This document shows, piece by piece, positions 7,088 to 17,959 of a stretch of 64,000 bases of DNA. Every line of letters starts with the position of its first letter. Position 1 is the stretch's first letter. Origin of the DNA: Methylorubrum rhodesianum (GTDB taxonomy: Bacteria; Pseudomonadota; Alphaproteobacteria; Rhizobiales; Beijerinckiaceae); contig NZ_JACHOS010000011.1 in assembly GCF_014199985.1 (NCBI RefSeq), forward strand, positions 62,001 through 126,000, read 5' to 3'. The notes under the pieces are model-generated. The model was not told the DNA's origin and did not search any database. It saw only the letters and a list, made by a program, of their open reading frames with translations. Both the position numbers and the translations under genes were made by a program.

Positions 7088-10059
7088 GCCGCGCCCGGAT
7101 GGGCTGCGTCCCATTCCCGCAGGGCTTTCGCGTCGCGGGGGGTCACGTCGGGATAGTCCGGATCGCTGCCGACCTCCGGCGTGACCCGCCAGGAACGGGC
7201 GCATTTGCTGCCCGCGGCGCGCTCGGGCACCACCGCCACGCCCTTCACCTCGTCGAGGCGGAAGGCCTCGGCCGGGCCCTCACCGGCACGGACCGTGATC
7301 GCGGAGGTGATGCAGACATCGGCGAAATCCACCCCGTCGAGGGCACCGAGCAGATCGGCGTCGGCGACGTAGACGGTCGGGGCCGCCTCGAGGCTCGCGC
7401 CGATGCGCTTGGCGGCCCGCTCGATCTCCAGCGCCCCGGTGACGACGCGGCGGACCTTGCGCACTTTCTGCCAGCGGGCGGCCAAGGTGTCGTCGCGCCA
7501 CGCGGCGGGCGTCTCCGGCAGAGTCTGGAGATGCACCGAGCCGTCCTGCGACGGGTAGCGGTCGAGCCACGCCTCCTCCGCGGTGAAGGCGAGGACGGGT
7601 GCGAGCCAGATCGTGACCCGGCGGAACGCCTCGTCGATGACCTGCAGCGCGGCCCGGCGCGTCACCGAGGAGATCGGATCGCAGTAGAGCGCGTCCTTGC
7701 GCACGTCGAAGTAGAAGGCCGAGAGGTCGCCGGTCATGAAGCCGTTGAGGAGCGCGACGATCCGCTTGGTGTCGAACGCCGCGTAGGCCTCGCGGATCTC
7801 GCCGTCGAGCTGCGCCAGGCGGTGCAGGATGAAGCGCTCGAGTTCCGGCATCTCACTGAGCGGCACGTCGTCGCCCGCGACGCGATGGGCGAGCGAACCC
7901 AGCATCCACCGGAGCGAGTTGCGCAGCTTGCGGTAGGTCTCGGCGAAGGTTTTGACGATCTCCGGCCCGATGCGCAGGTCGTCGGAGTAATCGGCCGCCG
8001 CGACCCAGAGGCGGAGGATGTCAGCGCCCGATTCCTTGATGACGTTCTGCGGCGCGACGACGTTGCCGCGCGACTTCGACATCTTCTCGCCCTTGGCGTC
8101 GAGGACGAAGCCGTGGGTGAGCACCACGTCGTAGGGTGCGTGCCCCCGCGTGCCGCAGGATTCGAGCAGCGAGGATTGGAACCAGCCGCGATGCTGGTCG
8201 GAGCCCTCGAGGTACATCACCGTGTCGGGCCCGCCATCGACTGCCCGGCGGATGCCGGCCAGCCCGGGAAAGGCCTCAGGATCGTCCAGCACGAAGGCGT
8301 GGGTCGAGCCGGAATCGAACCAGACGTCGAGGACGTCGGTCACCTTCTCGTATTGCGCCGGATCGTGCTCGGGCGCGAGGAAACGCTCAGCGGCACCGTC
8401 GGCGAACCACGCATCCGCCCCCTCGGCGGCAAAGGCCTCAGCGATGCGGGCATTGACCCTCTCGTCGCGCAGCACCTTCCCGGTCTCGCGCTCGACGAAG
8501 ACGGTGATCGGCACGCCCCAGGCGCGCTGGCGCGAGACGACCCAGTCGGGCCGGCCCGCGACCATGCCGTTGATGCGGTTCTTACCCTGGGGCGGCACCC
8601 ACTGCGTCTCGTCGATGGCGTGGAGCGCCGTCTCGCGCAGAGTGCGGTTGCCGAGCGAATCCACCGGCCGGTCCATGGCGATGAACCATTGCGGCGTGTT
8701 GCGGAACAGCACCGGCTTCTTCGAGCGCCAGGAATGCGGGTACTGGTGGCGCAGCACCCCGCGGGCGACCAGCGCGCCGACCTCGGTCAGCGCGGCGATG
8801 AGCGCCTTGTTGGCGTCGCCCTTCTCGCCCTTGGCGGTGAAGACGAAGCGGCCGGTGAAGCCCGGCGCCTCCTTCGTCAGCATGCCGTCGGCATCGACGG
8901 TGTAGGGGATGCGGGTATCGATGCCGGCCTCAGTCAGGCGGCGGCCGTTGGCCATCCACACCTCGAAGTCCTCGCGGCCGTGGCTCGGCGCCGTGTGGAC
9001 GAAGCCGGTGCCGGCCTCGTCGGTGACGTGCTCGCCGTCGAGCATCGGCACGGGAAAGCCGTAGCCGGGATCGAAGGCGTGCAGCGGGTGGGACAGGGTG
9101 AGACCGGCCAGGCGCGCCGCCGGCACGTCGGCCACGCGCTCGTAGGCCTCGACGCGGGCGGCCTTGAACACGCCGTCGGCGAGCGCGTCGGCGAGGATGA
9201 AGCGGTCGCCGACCTTGGCCCAATTGTCCTCGGCCGCGCCCGTGACGCGGTAGAGCCCGTAGGCCACCCGCTTCGAGTAGGCGACGGCGCGGTTGGCCGG
9301 CAAGGTCCAGGGCGTGGTCGTCCAGATCACGACGCGGGCACCGTCCAGCTCGGGGGCGGCTCCCTCCCGGATCGGGAACGCCACGAAGACCGTGTCGCTG
9401 ACATGCTCCTCGTACTCGACCTCGGCCTCGGCCAGCGCGGTCTTCTCCACCACCGACCACATCACCGGCTTCGAGCCGCGATAGAGCTGGCCGCTGACCG
9501 CGAACTTCATCAGCTCCGAGGCGATGCGCGCCTCGGCCGGGTAGGCCATGGTCGAGTAGGGATGATCCCAGTCGCCGGTGACGCCGAGCCGCTTGAACTC
9601 GTCCCGCTGGATGTTCAGCCACTCCGCGGCGAAGGCCCGGCATTGCTGGCGGAACTCCAGCACCGGCACCTCGTCCTTGTTCTTGCCCTTGGCGCGGTAC
9701 TGCTCCTCGATCTTCCACTCGATCGGCAGGCCGTGACAGTCCCAGCCCGGCACGTAGTTCGCGTCGCGGCCCAGCGCCCCCTGCGAGCGAACGACGACGT
9801 CCTTGAGGATCTTGTTGAGCGCGTGGCCGATGTGGATGTTGCCGTTGGCGTAGGGCGGCCCGTCATGCAGCACGAAGCGCGGGCGCCCCTTCGCGGCGGC
9901 GCGGATCTTTCCGAAAAGGTCGATGTCCTTCCAGCGCTCCAGCAGGAGCGGCTCGCGGGTCGGAAGCCCCGCGCGCATGGGAAAGTCCGTCTTCGGGAGA
10001 AACAGGGTCCGCGAATAGTCGCGGGCGGCCGCGGGGGCGGCGTTGGTCTGGTCGCTCAT
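7084..10059 (-). CDS. ileS: Isoleucyl-tRNA synthetase
   Basis: Charges tRNA-Ile, with editing of valine. The 991-residue class I synthetase has the HIGH signature (HIGH at 76-79 within [10 protein letters not shown]), the KMSKS loop (about 659-663), a CP1 editing insertion between them and the anticodon-binding domain. The C-terminal zinc-finger-like tail is eroded: only GSKCARSW remains and no further Cys follows, so the usual four-Cys site cannot form. The ATG at 10059 gives the standard N-terminus ([18 protein letters not shown] from about residue 16); the in-frame extension to 10305 is not needed. Its stop overlaps the lspA start. Confidence 0.97.
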   Translation of the reverse strand: MSDQTNAAPAAARDYSRTLFLPKTDFPMRAGLPTREPLLLERWKDIDLFGKIRAAAKGRPRFVLHDGPPYANGNIHIGHALNKILKDVVVRSQGALGRDANYVPGWDCHGLPIEWKIEEQYRAKGKNKDEVPVLEFRQQCRAFAAEWLNIQRDEFKRLGVTGDWDHPYSTMAYPAEARIASELMKFAVSGQLYRGSKPVMWSVVEKTALAEAEVEYEEHVSDTVFVAFPIREGAAPELDGARVVIWTTTPWTLPANRAVAYSKRVAYGLYRVTGAAEDNWAKVGDRFILADALADGVFKAARVEAYERVADVPAARLAGLTLSHPLHAFDPGYGFPVPMLDGEHVTDEAGTGFVHTAPSHGREDFEVWMANGRRLTEAGIDTRIPYTVDADGMLTKEAPGFTGRFVFTAKGEKGDANKALIAALTEVGALVARGVLRHQYPHSWRSKKPVLFRNTPQWFIAMDRPVDSLGNRTLRETALHAIDETQWVPPQGKNRINGMVAGRPDWVVSRQRAWGVPITVFVERETGKVLRDERVNARIAEAFAAEGADAWFADGAAERFLAPEHDPAQYEKVTDVLDVWFDSGSTHAFVLDDPEAFPGLAGIRRAVDGGPDTVMYLEGSDQHRGWFQSSLLESCGTRGHAPYDVVLTHGFVLDAKGEKMSKSRGNVVAPQNVIKESGADILRLWVAAADYSDDLRIGPEIVKTFAETYRKLRNSLRWMLGSLAHRVAGDDVPLSEMPELERFILHRLAQLDGEIREAYAAFDTKRIVALLNGFMTGDLSAFYFDVRKDALYCDPISSVTRRAALQVIDEAFRRVTIWLAPVLAFTAEEAWLDRYPSQDGSVHLQTLPETPAAWRDDTLAARWQKVRKVRRVVTGALEIERAAKRIGASLEAAPTVYVADADLLGALDGVDFADVCITSAITVRAGEGPAEAFRLDEVKGVAVVPERAAGSKCARSWRVTPEVGSDPDYPDVTPRDAKALREWDAAHPGAA

Positions 10060-10555
10060 GGGTTCGGCAGAGTTCTCGTCGCGGGGACGGCGATAGGGGA
10101 ACGGGCGGAGGGCTTCACCCGGCATCCGGGGCGGCCGCAGGGGCGGCGCCTTACGCGGAGGCCGGGCCCGTAATTCGCGTCGCGCTGGGGATGAGGCCGA
10201 ACATGCTGTGCTTCTAGAGCGCTCCCCGACCGAGGGGAAGGGCCAACGACGCGGGTCGGAACGATCGCGGGAGAGGCAGCCGGGCGCGGGCCCCACGTCC
10301 CACACACCGGTTTAATCCACCCTTGAACTGCGGCATCGGGGCGCCAGGCCCTTGCACAGCCTCCGCTTCCTTGCCATCAGCCGCGCGCAAACGGGATCCG
10401 ACGGGGCGCGAGGCCGCGCCGGTGAGCCCAAGGTGTCGTCAGTTACAAAGGCGACGCCGACTACCGAGGTGCGATTGAGCACTGAAACTAAACAGACTAG
10501 CGTCCGCGCAAAGCCGCCCGGGCGAGGCCGCGCGACACGGTATCGGTGAGGAAAC
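10060..10555. other. Divergent intergenic region between ileS and dctA
   Basis: 496 nt separate the divergent starts of ileS and dctA. I see no convincing ORF, tRNA, T-box or sigma-54 (-24/-12) site. A possible dctA promoter is ttgagc (starting about 10474) with a 17-nt spacer to tagcgt, but the match is weak. A GAGG ribosome site precedes the dctA ATG. The region is GC-rich near ileS and less so near dctA. Confidence 0.5.
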
Positions 10556-11944
<1,389 letters not shown>

Positions 11945-11951
11945 TTCCGCC

Positions 11952-12869
11952 TTGGCTTCCGAGCGGTTGCGGATCGGGATCGATCTCGGCGGCACCAAGA
12001 TCGCCGGGATCGCCCTCGACGCCGAGGGGGCGACGCGCGCGGAAGTCCGCGTGCCGACCCCGCGGGGCGACTATGCCGGAACCCTCGACGCCATCGCCGG
12101 CCTGGTCGCCGCGCTGGAGCGGCAGGCCGGCACGAGGGAGGCGAGCGTCGGCGTCGGCATGCCCGGCGCGGTCTCCCGCGCCACGGGGCTGATCAAGAAC
12201 GCCAACTCGATCTGGCTGAACGGCCGGCCGTTCGCGGAGGATCTCGCCGCCCGCCTCGGCCGCCCGGTGCGGGTCGAGAACGACGCCAACTGCCTCGCCG
12301 TGTCGGAGGCGGTGGACGGAGCCGGTGCGGGCGCGGCCGTCGTCTGGGCGATCATCCTCGGCACCGGCGTCGGCTCCGGAATCGCGCTGCGGGGGCAGGC
12401 GCTGACGGGCCTCAACGCCATCGCCGGGGAATGGGGCCACAATCCCCTCCCCTCGCCCCGCGACGACGAGCGCCCCGGCCCCGCCTGCTATTGCGGCCGC
12501 CACGGCTGCATCGAGACCTGGCTCTCGGGACCCGGCCTCGCCGCCGATTTCCTCCGATGCACCGGCCAAGCAGCCTCCGGCGAGGCGATCGTCGCCCTGT
12601 CGCGAGCCGGGGATGCGGCGGCGACCGCGGCGATGGCGCGCCACCGCGACCGGCTCGGGCGCGGCATCGCCCACGTGGTCAACATCCTCGATCCCGACGT
12701 GATCGTGCTCGGCGGCGGCCTGTCCCGGGTCGAAGGGCTCGTCGCGGCTTTGCCCGAGGCGATCGCGCCGCACGTCTTCTCCGACGCCTTCGATACACCG
12801 GTGCGAGCGAGCCGGCACGGCGACGCCTCGGGCGTCCGCGGTGCGGCCTGGCTTTGGGGGACGACATGA
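11952..12869 (+). CDS. ROK-family sugar kinase (fructokinase-like)
   Basis: A 305-residue ROK protein without a DNA-binding domain, so it should be a kinase rather than a repressor. It has the phosphate-binding motif GIDLGGTK (9-16), the catalytic Asp in [19 protein letters not shown], and the ROK zinc motif starting with EWGHNPL and continuing in [15 protein letters not shown]. Fructokinase, glucokinase and N-acetylglucosamine kinase are all possible; the closest overall pattern is the Mak/fructokinase group. The start is a TTG at 11952, only 7 nt after dctA, because no ATG or GTG precedes the phosphate loop. It overlaps the next gene by ATGA. Confidence 0.9.
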   Translation: MASERLRIGIDLGGTKIAGIALDAEGATRAEVRVPTPRGDYAGTLDAIAGLVAALERQAGTREASVGVGMPGAVSRATGLIKNANSIWLNGRPFAEDLAARLGRPVRVENDANCLAVSEAVDGAGAGAAVVWAIILGTGVGSGIALRGQALTGLNAIAGEWGHNPLPSPRDDERPGPACYCGRHGCIETWLSGPGLAADFLRCTGQAASGEAIVALSRAGDAAATAAMARHRDRLGRGIAHVVNILDPDVIVLGGGLSRVEGLVAALPEAIAPHVFSDAFDTPVRASRHGDASGVRGAAWLWGTT

Positions 12870-13627
12870 TCGCTTGGCTCCGCCGCCTGCTCGGCCAGGA
12901 CCGCCCGCCCCCGCTGCCCGTGGCTGTCTGGGAGCCGGATCCGCCTCCGCCCCCCATGCCGGCCTGGGAGCCGAAACCGCAGCCGCCGCGACAGCGCAGC
13001 GAGGCGGAGATCGATGCCGTCGAGGCGGTCCTGAACGGGTTGATCGCGGCCGGCCTCCGGCTCGGGCCCCACTACGAAGGGATGGACCGGCGCGCGGTGG
13101 CGCGCGCGATGGCGGAGCATCCCGAATTCGCCGTGGGCGACGGCAACGAGACCCTGCCGCTGACCGAGCGCAGTGCGGACGCGCTGTCGATCGACATCCT
13201 GTGGAGCTATCGCGCCCTCGCCGACGCGATCGAGGACGAGTTCGCCAACGCGGCGATCTTCGAAGATCACTGCTACGACGGGGCCGACGAAGACACCTAT
13301 CGCGCGCTGTTCACCCGGCTGATCGCTCTCGCCGGGGTCTGGACCGGCCGCGGCGTCACCGTGTCCCGCGTTCCGGGCCTTGGGCCCTACGGGCACGGCT
13401 TCCGCGTCACCTTCGACACCGAGCCGGCAATCCCGCCCCTCACCTTCCCGGCCGACAAGAACTTCGACTGGAGCCTGCTCGAACGGCTCGATGCGTGCCG
13501 GCCGGCGGGCGAAACGCGCCGCTTCCGGGTCGCGGCCGATGGCGGGGCCGGGCTGATGCTGTTCGTCGAGAATGCCGAAGCGCGGGCGATCGCACTGCGC
13601 CTCGGCTGGGGGCCGGACGACCTTTAG
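12866..13627 (+). CDS. Hypothetical protein, translationally coupled to ROK kinase
   Basis: A 253-residue protein of unknown function. The N-terminal 45 residues form a proline-rich linker ([18 protein letters not shown]) after a short basic segment ([11 protein letters not shown]) that could contact the membrane. The remainder is a globular acidic domain rich in Asp/Glu with a C-terminal [20 protein letters not shown] segment. I do not recognise a catalytic motif. Its ATG overlaps the ROK kinase stop (ATGA), so the two are co-translated. The possible start inside the kinase gene at 12431 only reads the kinase in another frame. Confidence 0.85.
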   Translation: MIAWLRRLLGQDRPPPLPVAVWEPDPPPPPMPAWEPKPQPPRQRSEAEIDAVEAVLNGLIAAGLRLGPHYEGMDRRAVARAMAEHPEFAVGDGNETLPLTERSADALSIDILWSYRALADAIEDEFANAAIFEDHCYDGADEDTYRALFTRLIALAGVWTGRGVTVSRVPGLGPYGHGFRVTFDTEPAIPPLTFPADKNFDWSLLERLDACRPAGETRRFRVAADGGAGLMLFVENAEARAIALRLGWGPDDL

Positions 13628-13663
13628 CGTCAGCCGGCCCGATCGGTTGTAGCACCCCCGACC

Positions 13664-13697
13664 CTCCTCATGCTGGGCTTTTGCGCAGCATGAGGAG
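13664..13697. repeat. 12-bp palindrome, likely REP-type element
   Basis: ctcctcatgctg (13664-13675) pairs perfectly with cagcatgaggag (13686-13697) across a 10-nt loop. The following bases (tctcgaag-like text around 13730) resemble the tail of the ubiquitous Rhizobiales palindromic repeat whose arms read cctcat...gagg and ctcgaagg. It lies between a hypothetical gene and thrS and could also act as a terminator for the upstream operon, although no T-run follows. Confidence 0.6.
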
Positions 13698-13845
13698 CGA
13701 CGCGCTTGGCAGATCCACCTCAGACAGCCTCGAAGGGCTGCTGCATTCCGCGGCGCAGTCAATCGGCATTGACTTCACCCGTCCGCCTTCCGAAAACCCG
13801 CCGGCCCCTTTCGCGGGGCGCAATTCGCAAAGCCACGGTCCCATC

Positions 13846-15873
13846 ATGCCCATCCTGACCTTCCCCGACGGCAACACCCGCGCGTACGACGCCGCGGTGA
13901 CCGGTCGGACCGTGGTGGAGGGCATCGCCAAGTCGCTCGCCAAGCGCACGGTCGCCATGGCGCTCGACGGCACGGTGCGCGACCTCGACGACACGATCGA
14001 GCACGACGCCGCGATCGAATTCATTTCGCGCGACGACGCGCGGGCGCTGGAGCTGATCCGCCACGACTGCGCGCACGTGCTGGCGGAAGCCGTGCAGGCG
14101 CTGTGGCCCGGCACGCAGGTGACGATCGGCCCCGTCATCGAGAACGGTTTCTACTACGACTTCGCCCGGAACGAGCCCTTCACGCCCGAGGATTTTTCCA
14201 AGATCGAGGCGAAGATGCGCGAGATCATTTCGCGCGACGCTCCGTTCACGAAGGAAGTCTGGAAGCGCGAGGACGTGAAAAAGCTCTTCGCCGACCGGGG
14301 CGAGAGCTACAAGGTCGAGCTGGTCGACGCGATTCCCGCCGGCGAGGATCTGAAGATCTACCGCCAGGGCGAGTGGTTCGATCTCTGCCGCGGCCCGCAC
14401 ATGACCTCGACGGGCAAGGTCGGCACCGCCTTCAAGCTGATGAAGGTGGCGGGCGCCTACTGGCGGGGTGATGCCAACAACCCCATGCTGACGCGCATCT
14501 ACGGCACGGCCTGGGCCTCGCAAGGAGACCTCGACGCCTACCTGCACCGGCTGGAGGAAGCGGAGCGCCGCGACCACCGGCGCCTGGGCAAGGAGATGGA
14601 CCTCTTCCACTTTCAGGAGGAGGGGCCGGGCGTCGTGTTCTGGCACGCCAAGGGCTGGACGATCTTCCAGGAGCTGATCGCCTATATGCGCCGCCGCCTG
14701 AAGGGCGACTACGCTGAGGTGAACGCGCCCCAGATCCTCGACAAGTCGCTGTGGGAGACCTCCGGCCACTGGGGCTGGTACCGCGAGAACATGTTCGCGG
14801 CCCAGAGCGCCGGCGAGGAGGCTGAGGACAAGCGCTGGTTCGCCCTCAAGCCCATGAACTGCCCCGGCCACGTGCAGATCTTCAAGCACGGCTTGAAGTC
14901 CTACCGCGACCTGCCGCTGCGCATGGCCGAGTTCGGCGTCGTCCACCGCTACGAGCCGTCCGGCGCCATGCACGGCCTGATGCGCGTGCGCGGCTTCACC
15001 CAGGACGACGCGCATATCTTCTGCACCGAGGACCAGCTCGCCGCCGAGTGCCTGAAGATCAACGACCTGATCCTCTCGACCTACGCCGATTTCGGCTTCG
15101 ACCAGATCCTGGTGAAGCTCTCGACGCGGCCGGAGAAGCGCGTCGGCTCGGATGCCCTGTGGGACCACGCCGAAGCGGTGATGACGCGGGTGCTGGCTCA
15201 GATCGAGGAGCAGTCCGGCGGCCGGATCAAGACCGCCGTCAATCCCGGCGAGGGCGCGTTCTACGGGCCGAAATTCGAGTACGTGCTGCGCGACGCCATC
15301 GGCCGCGACTGGCAGTGCGGCACGACGCAGGTGGACTTCAACCTGCCAGAGCGGTTCGACGCCAGCTACATCGACGCCGACAGCCAGAAGAAGCCGCCGG
15401 TGATGATCCACCGCGCCATCTGCGGCTCGATGGAGCGCTTCACCGGCATCCTGATCGAGCATTTCGCCGGGCACTTCCCGCTCTGGCTGGCGCCGGTGCA
15501 GGTGGTGGTCGCCACCATCACCAGCGAGGCCGACGCCTATGCCCGCGAGGTGGTCCGCGCCCTGGAGCGGGCCGGGCTCCGGGTCGAAGCCGATCTGAGA
15601 AACGAGAAGATCAACTACAAGGTCCGCGAGCACTCCCTGGCCAAGGTGCCGGTGCTGCTGGCGCTCGGCCGCCGCGAGGCGGAGGAGCGCACGGTCTCGG
15701 TGCGCCGCCTCGGCAGCCAGAAGACGACGACGCTCACCCTTGATGCGGCGCTCGCCGCCTTCGTCGAGGAGGCGACCTCACCGGATCGCCGCCGGGCGGA
15801 GGCCGCCGCCGACAGCGTTCCAAGCACCGACACGGTGCTGGACGGCCAGCATGTCGAGGTCCCGGCGCCGTGA
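13846..15873 (+). CDS. thrS: Threonyl-tRNA synthetase
   Basis: Class II synthetase for tRNA-Thr. The 675-residue protein has an N-terminal TGS domain (about 1-65), the second additional editing domain ([12 protein letters not shown] and FDLCRGPHM), the catalytic core with the zinc Cys in MNCPGH, motif 2 ([21 protein letters not shown]) and motif 3 ([11 protein letters not shown]), then the anticodon-binding domain. The ATG at 13846 fits the TGS start; an in-frame extension reading back to 12841 is an artefact of another gene. About 40 extra C-terminal residues (after LAAFVEE) are low-complexity. A hairpin at 15880-15901 follows the stop. Confidence 0.97.
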   Translation: MPILTFPDGNTRAYDAAVTGRTVVEGIAKSLAKRTVAMALDGTVRDLDDTIEHDAAIEFISRDDARALELIRHDCAHVLAEAVQALWPGTQVTIGPVIENGFYYDFARNEPFTPEDFSKIEAKMREIISRDAPFTKEVWKREDVKKLFADRGESYKVELVDAIPAGEDLKIYRQGEWFDLCRGPHMTSTGKVGTAFKLMKVAGAYWRGDANNPMLTRIYGTAWASQGDLDAYLHRLEEAERRDHRRLGKEMDLFHFQEEGPGVVFWHAKGWTIFQELIAYMRRRLKGDYAEVNAPQILDKSLWETSGHWGWYRENMFAAQSAGEEAEDKRWFALKPMNCPGHVQIFKHGLKSYRDLPLRMAEFGVVHRYEPSGAMHGLMRVRGFTQDDAHIFCTEDQLAAECLKINDLILSTYADFGFDQILVKLSTRPEKRVGSDALWDHAEAVMTRVLAQIEEQSGGRIKTAVNPGEGAFYGPKFEYVLRDAIGRDWQCGTTQVDFNLPERFDASYIDADSQKKPPVMIHRAICGSMERFTGILIEHFAGHFPLWLAPVQVVVATITSEADAYAREVVRALERAGLRVEADLRNEKINYKVREHSLAKVPVLLALGRREAEERTVSVRRLGSQKTTTLTLDAALAAFVEEATSPDRRRAEAAADSVPSTDTVLDGQHVEVPAP

Positions 15874-15879
15874 GACGTA

Positions 15880-15901
15880 AGGGGTGAGACGCCTCACCCC
15901 T
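15880..15901. terminator. Bidirectional hairpin between thrS and MocR gene
   Basis: aggggtgag (15880-15888) pairs perfectly with ctcacccct (15893-15901) over a 4-nt loop. It lies 7 nt after the thrS stop and includes the stop codon of the convergent MocR-type gene, so it probably serves both transcripts. Confidence 0.7.
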
Positions 15902-17288
15902 CCATCGCCCGGGCCAGCTCGGAAAACACCCGCGGGTCGGCACATTGCGCCACGTTGAAGCGCATGGCGTCGGCGGCGCCCTGGCTCAGCGAGAAGACGT
16001 TGCCCGGCGCCAGCACCACGCCGCGGGCGAGCGCCCGGCGGGAGATCTCGGTCGCGTCGAGCCGGTCCGGCAGGCGCCCCCAGAGGAACATCCCCGCCGT
16101 CGGTACGAACGGTACGGCGACGCCGACCGCGGCGAGCCGCTGCACCACCGTGCCGCGGGCGTCTGCCAGACGTGTGCGCATGGCATCGACATGGTGGCGG
16201 TAGCTGCCCTCGGCGAGGAAGCGGTGGAGGGTGGCCGCCGTGAGATGGTTGTCGCTCAGCGACACCGCGAGCTTGAGATCGACGAGGCGCTCGACCCAAT
16301 CGTCGCGGATCGCGATCGCGCCGACGCGGGCACCGGTCGAGATCGTCTTCGAGAAACCGCCGACATGGATCACCCGGTCGAGCCCGTCGAAGCCGGCGAG
16401 CCGTGGCCCCGGCTCCGCCTCGAAATCGGCGTAGGCGTCATCCTCGACGATGAGCGTGCCGTGCATTTCGGCGAGCCGCAGGATGCGGTGGACGGCGACC
16501 GGGCTCAAGGTCGCGCCGGTCGGATTCTGCAGGCCGGAATTGGTGATGTAGAAGCGCGGGCGGTGCTCGATCAGCGCCTGCTCGAAGGCGGCGAGATCCG
16601 GCCCTTCCGGCCCGAACGGCACGCCGACCATGTGCAGGCGGTGGGCGCGGGCCAGCGCCTGGAACGAGAAGTAGCAGGGATCATCGAGCAGGACCGTGTC
16701 GCCGGGCTCGGCGAGGAAGCGGATGATCAGGTCGAGGGCGTGGGTGACCGAGTCGGTCAGCACGAGCTGGTCGGGATGGGCGCGGATGCCGCGCTCGGTG
16801 AGCCGCTGCGCCAGTTGCTGGCGCAGGGGCGCGTGGCCCTGCGGCGTATCGTAGAACATCACCGCCGCGCTCTGGCGGGCGACCTGGCGCAGCGCCCGGC
16901 GCAATTCCGCCTCGGGCAGCCAGTCCGGCGGGAGCCAGCCGCAGCCGGGCCTCAGGGAATCGGGCCGCGCCTCCAGCGATTGCCGGGTGATCCAGACCGG
17001 GTCGACCGCCCGGTCGAGACGCGGTCCGATCGCCGTGAGGCTGAGCGGCTCCGGGCGGGCCGAGACGAAGAAGCCGGACCCGGGCCGCGAGACGATGGCG
17101 CCGCGGGCCGCCAGCCGGTCATAGGCCTCGACTACGGTCGATTTCGAGACCTGCATGCTCTCGGCGAGCCCCCGCACCGAGGGCAGCTGGGCGCCGGGAC
17201 TAAGGGCACGGCCCTCGATCCGCGCCTCGATGGCACGCATGACCGTCTCGACCCGTGAGAGGGCCGGTTCCGCGACCGTGACCGTCAT
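15894..17288 (-). CDS. MocR/PdxR-type regulator (GntR HTH + aminotransferase domain)
   Basis: A 464-residue transcription factor with an N-terminal GntR winged helix (about residues 8-78; LPSVRGLAESMQVSKSTVVE carries the recognition helix) and a C-terminal fold-type I aminotransferase domain. The PLP site is intact: ITNSGLQNPTG, DDAYADF and the Schiff-base Lys in GGFSKTIS. Family members sense PLP or amino acids and usually control a divergent neighbour. Here the divergent neighbour is a 43-residue membrane peptide, and the shared gap carries four copies of a CTGT(A)CC-type motif. The effector cannot be predicted from sequence. Confidence 0.92.
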   Translation of the reverse strand: MTVTVAEPALSRVETVMRAIEARIEGRALSPGAQLPSVRGLAESMQVSKSTVVEAYDRLAARGAIVSRPGSGFFVSARPEPLSLTAIGPRLDRAVDPVWITRQSLEARPDSLRPGCGWLPPDWLPEAELRRALRQVARQSAAVMFYDTPQGHAPLRQQLAQRLTERGIRAHPDQLVLTDSVTHALDLIIRFLAEPGDTVLLDDPCYFSFQALARAHRLHMVGVPFGPEGPDLAAFEQALIEHRPRFYITNSGLQNPTGATLSPVAVHRILRLAEMHGTLIVEDDAYADFEAEPGPRLAGFDGLDRVIHVGGFSKTISTGARVGAIAIRDDWVERLVDLKLAVSLSDNHLTAATLHRFLAEGSYRHHVDAMRTRLADARGTVVQRLAAVGVAVPFVPTAGMFLWGRLPDRLDATEISRRALARGVVLAPGNVFSLSQGAADAMRFNVAQCADPRVFSELARAMEG

Positions 17289-17289
17289 G

Positions 17290-17363
17290 ACTGTCCCTCC
17301 GAACTGTACCGGCGCTCGTCCCGGACAGTTCGTCGGAATCGTACTGCAACCGTCCCTGTCCGG
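17290..17363. promoter_or_regulatory. Cluster of putative MocR operator sites
   Basis: Between the divergent starts lie four related sites: ctgtccctcc (17291-17300), aactgtaccgg (17302-17312), ccggacagtt (17321-17330, the reverse complement aactgtccgg) and ctgtccgg (17356-17363). The two central sites form an imperfect inverted repeat, and sites 3 and 4 form a perfect 8-bp inverted repeat 27 nt apart. Repeated direct and inverted sites next to the regulator gene are typical of MocR-family operators. Confidence 0.65.
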
Positions 17364-17413
17364 AAAGCGGTGCGCCCCTCATATCGAGGCCACCGAGAGA
17401 CGGGAGAGGGATC

Positions 17414-17545
17414 ATGACGCATTCACACGACACGCAGACACGCCATTCCGGCGCCCACGCCTGGATCGGCCGGCGTCTGCGCGACGCCATCGTCCTGGCG
17501 GCCGGGGCCTTGCTCGCACTGCCACTGATCGTGCCGTTCGCCTGA
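17414..17545 (+). CDS. Small single-span membrane protein divergent from MocR
   Basis: A 43-residue protein preceded by an excellent ribosome site (gggagaggg, 4 nt before the ATG). The N-terminal half is His/Thr-rich and polar (MTHSHDTQTRHSGAHAW), and the C-terminal half is one hydrophobic helix (AIVLAAGALLALPLIVPF), so a single-pass membrane peptide is likely. It faces the MocR-type regulator across a 125-nt gap with repeated operator-like motifs and is the obvious candidate target. No function is recognised. Confidence 0.7.
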   Translation: MTHSHDTQTRHSGAHAWIGRRLRDAIVLAAGALLALPLIVPFA

Positions 17546-17551
17546 GGCCGC

Positions 17552-17944
17552 TCAGCCGGCGAGACAGTTCGCCTCGAACAGCGCCTTCGCCCGCTCCATG
17601 GCTCGGAACGCCGCCATGGAATCCGGGCTGCGCAGCTCCGGCCCTTCGGGCAGCCGCCCGATGAATCCTGCGGAGAGATCGGCGACGAAGGGGCGAGGCC
17701 CGGTATAGGCGCCCATGCGGTTCCTCGCATCGACGGTGCCGCACACGGCCCCGGCCCGGCCGATCCGCAAGTCGGCGACCCGGGCCTCGGGATCGCGGAT
17801 CTGCTTTCCGATGAGGCTCAGCGCGGTGCGCGCCGCCTCGGCCCCGATGCCGGCCGCCGAGCCGTCCACGACGGTCTGAGCGCCCGCCATGCCGGCGCCG
17901 GAAAGGAGCAGAAGGGACGCGAGGATTGTGGTGCGCAGACGCAT
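17552..17944 (-). CDS. Secreted hypothetical protein
   Basis: A 130-residue protein with a clear Sec signal peptide (MRLRTTILASLLLLSGAGMA, cleavage after AGA). The mature part is about 107 residues, with two Cys (AVCGTV and the C-terminal EANCLAG) that could form one disulfide in the periplasm. I do not recognise the family. It follows another secreted-protein gene by 15 nt, which suggests an operon, and converges on the small membrane peptide gene. Confidence 0.75.
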   Translation of the reverse strand: MRLRTTILASLLLLSGAGMAGAQTVVDGSAAGIGAEAARTALSLIGKQIRDPEARVADLRIGRAGAVCGTVDARNRMGAYTGPRPFVADLSAGFIGRLPEGPELRSPDSMAAFRAMERAKALFEANCLAG

Positions 17945-17959
17945 CCGGATCGGCTTCGC

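Noticed and set aside
7099..10173. A 1024-residue open frame on the plus strand opposite ileS
   Set aside because: Its translation is Arg/Gly/His-rich without any domain, and it mirrors the codon structure of ileS. Long antisense frames are a by-product of high GC3. The same applies to the long frames opposite fpr (546-1982), the M16 genes, thrS and the GGDEF-EAL gene.
10474..10502. Sigma-54-type control of dctA as in rhizobia
   Set aside because: No TGGCAC-N5-TTGC-type site was found in the 496-nt upstream region, and no dctBD genes are present. Only a weak sigma-70-like pair is visible.
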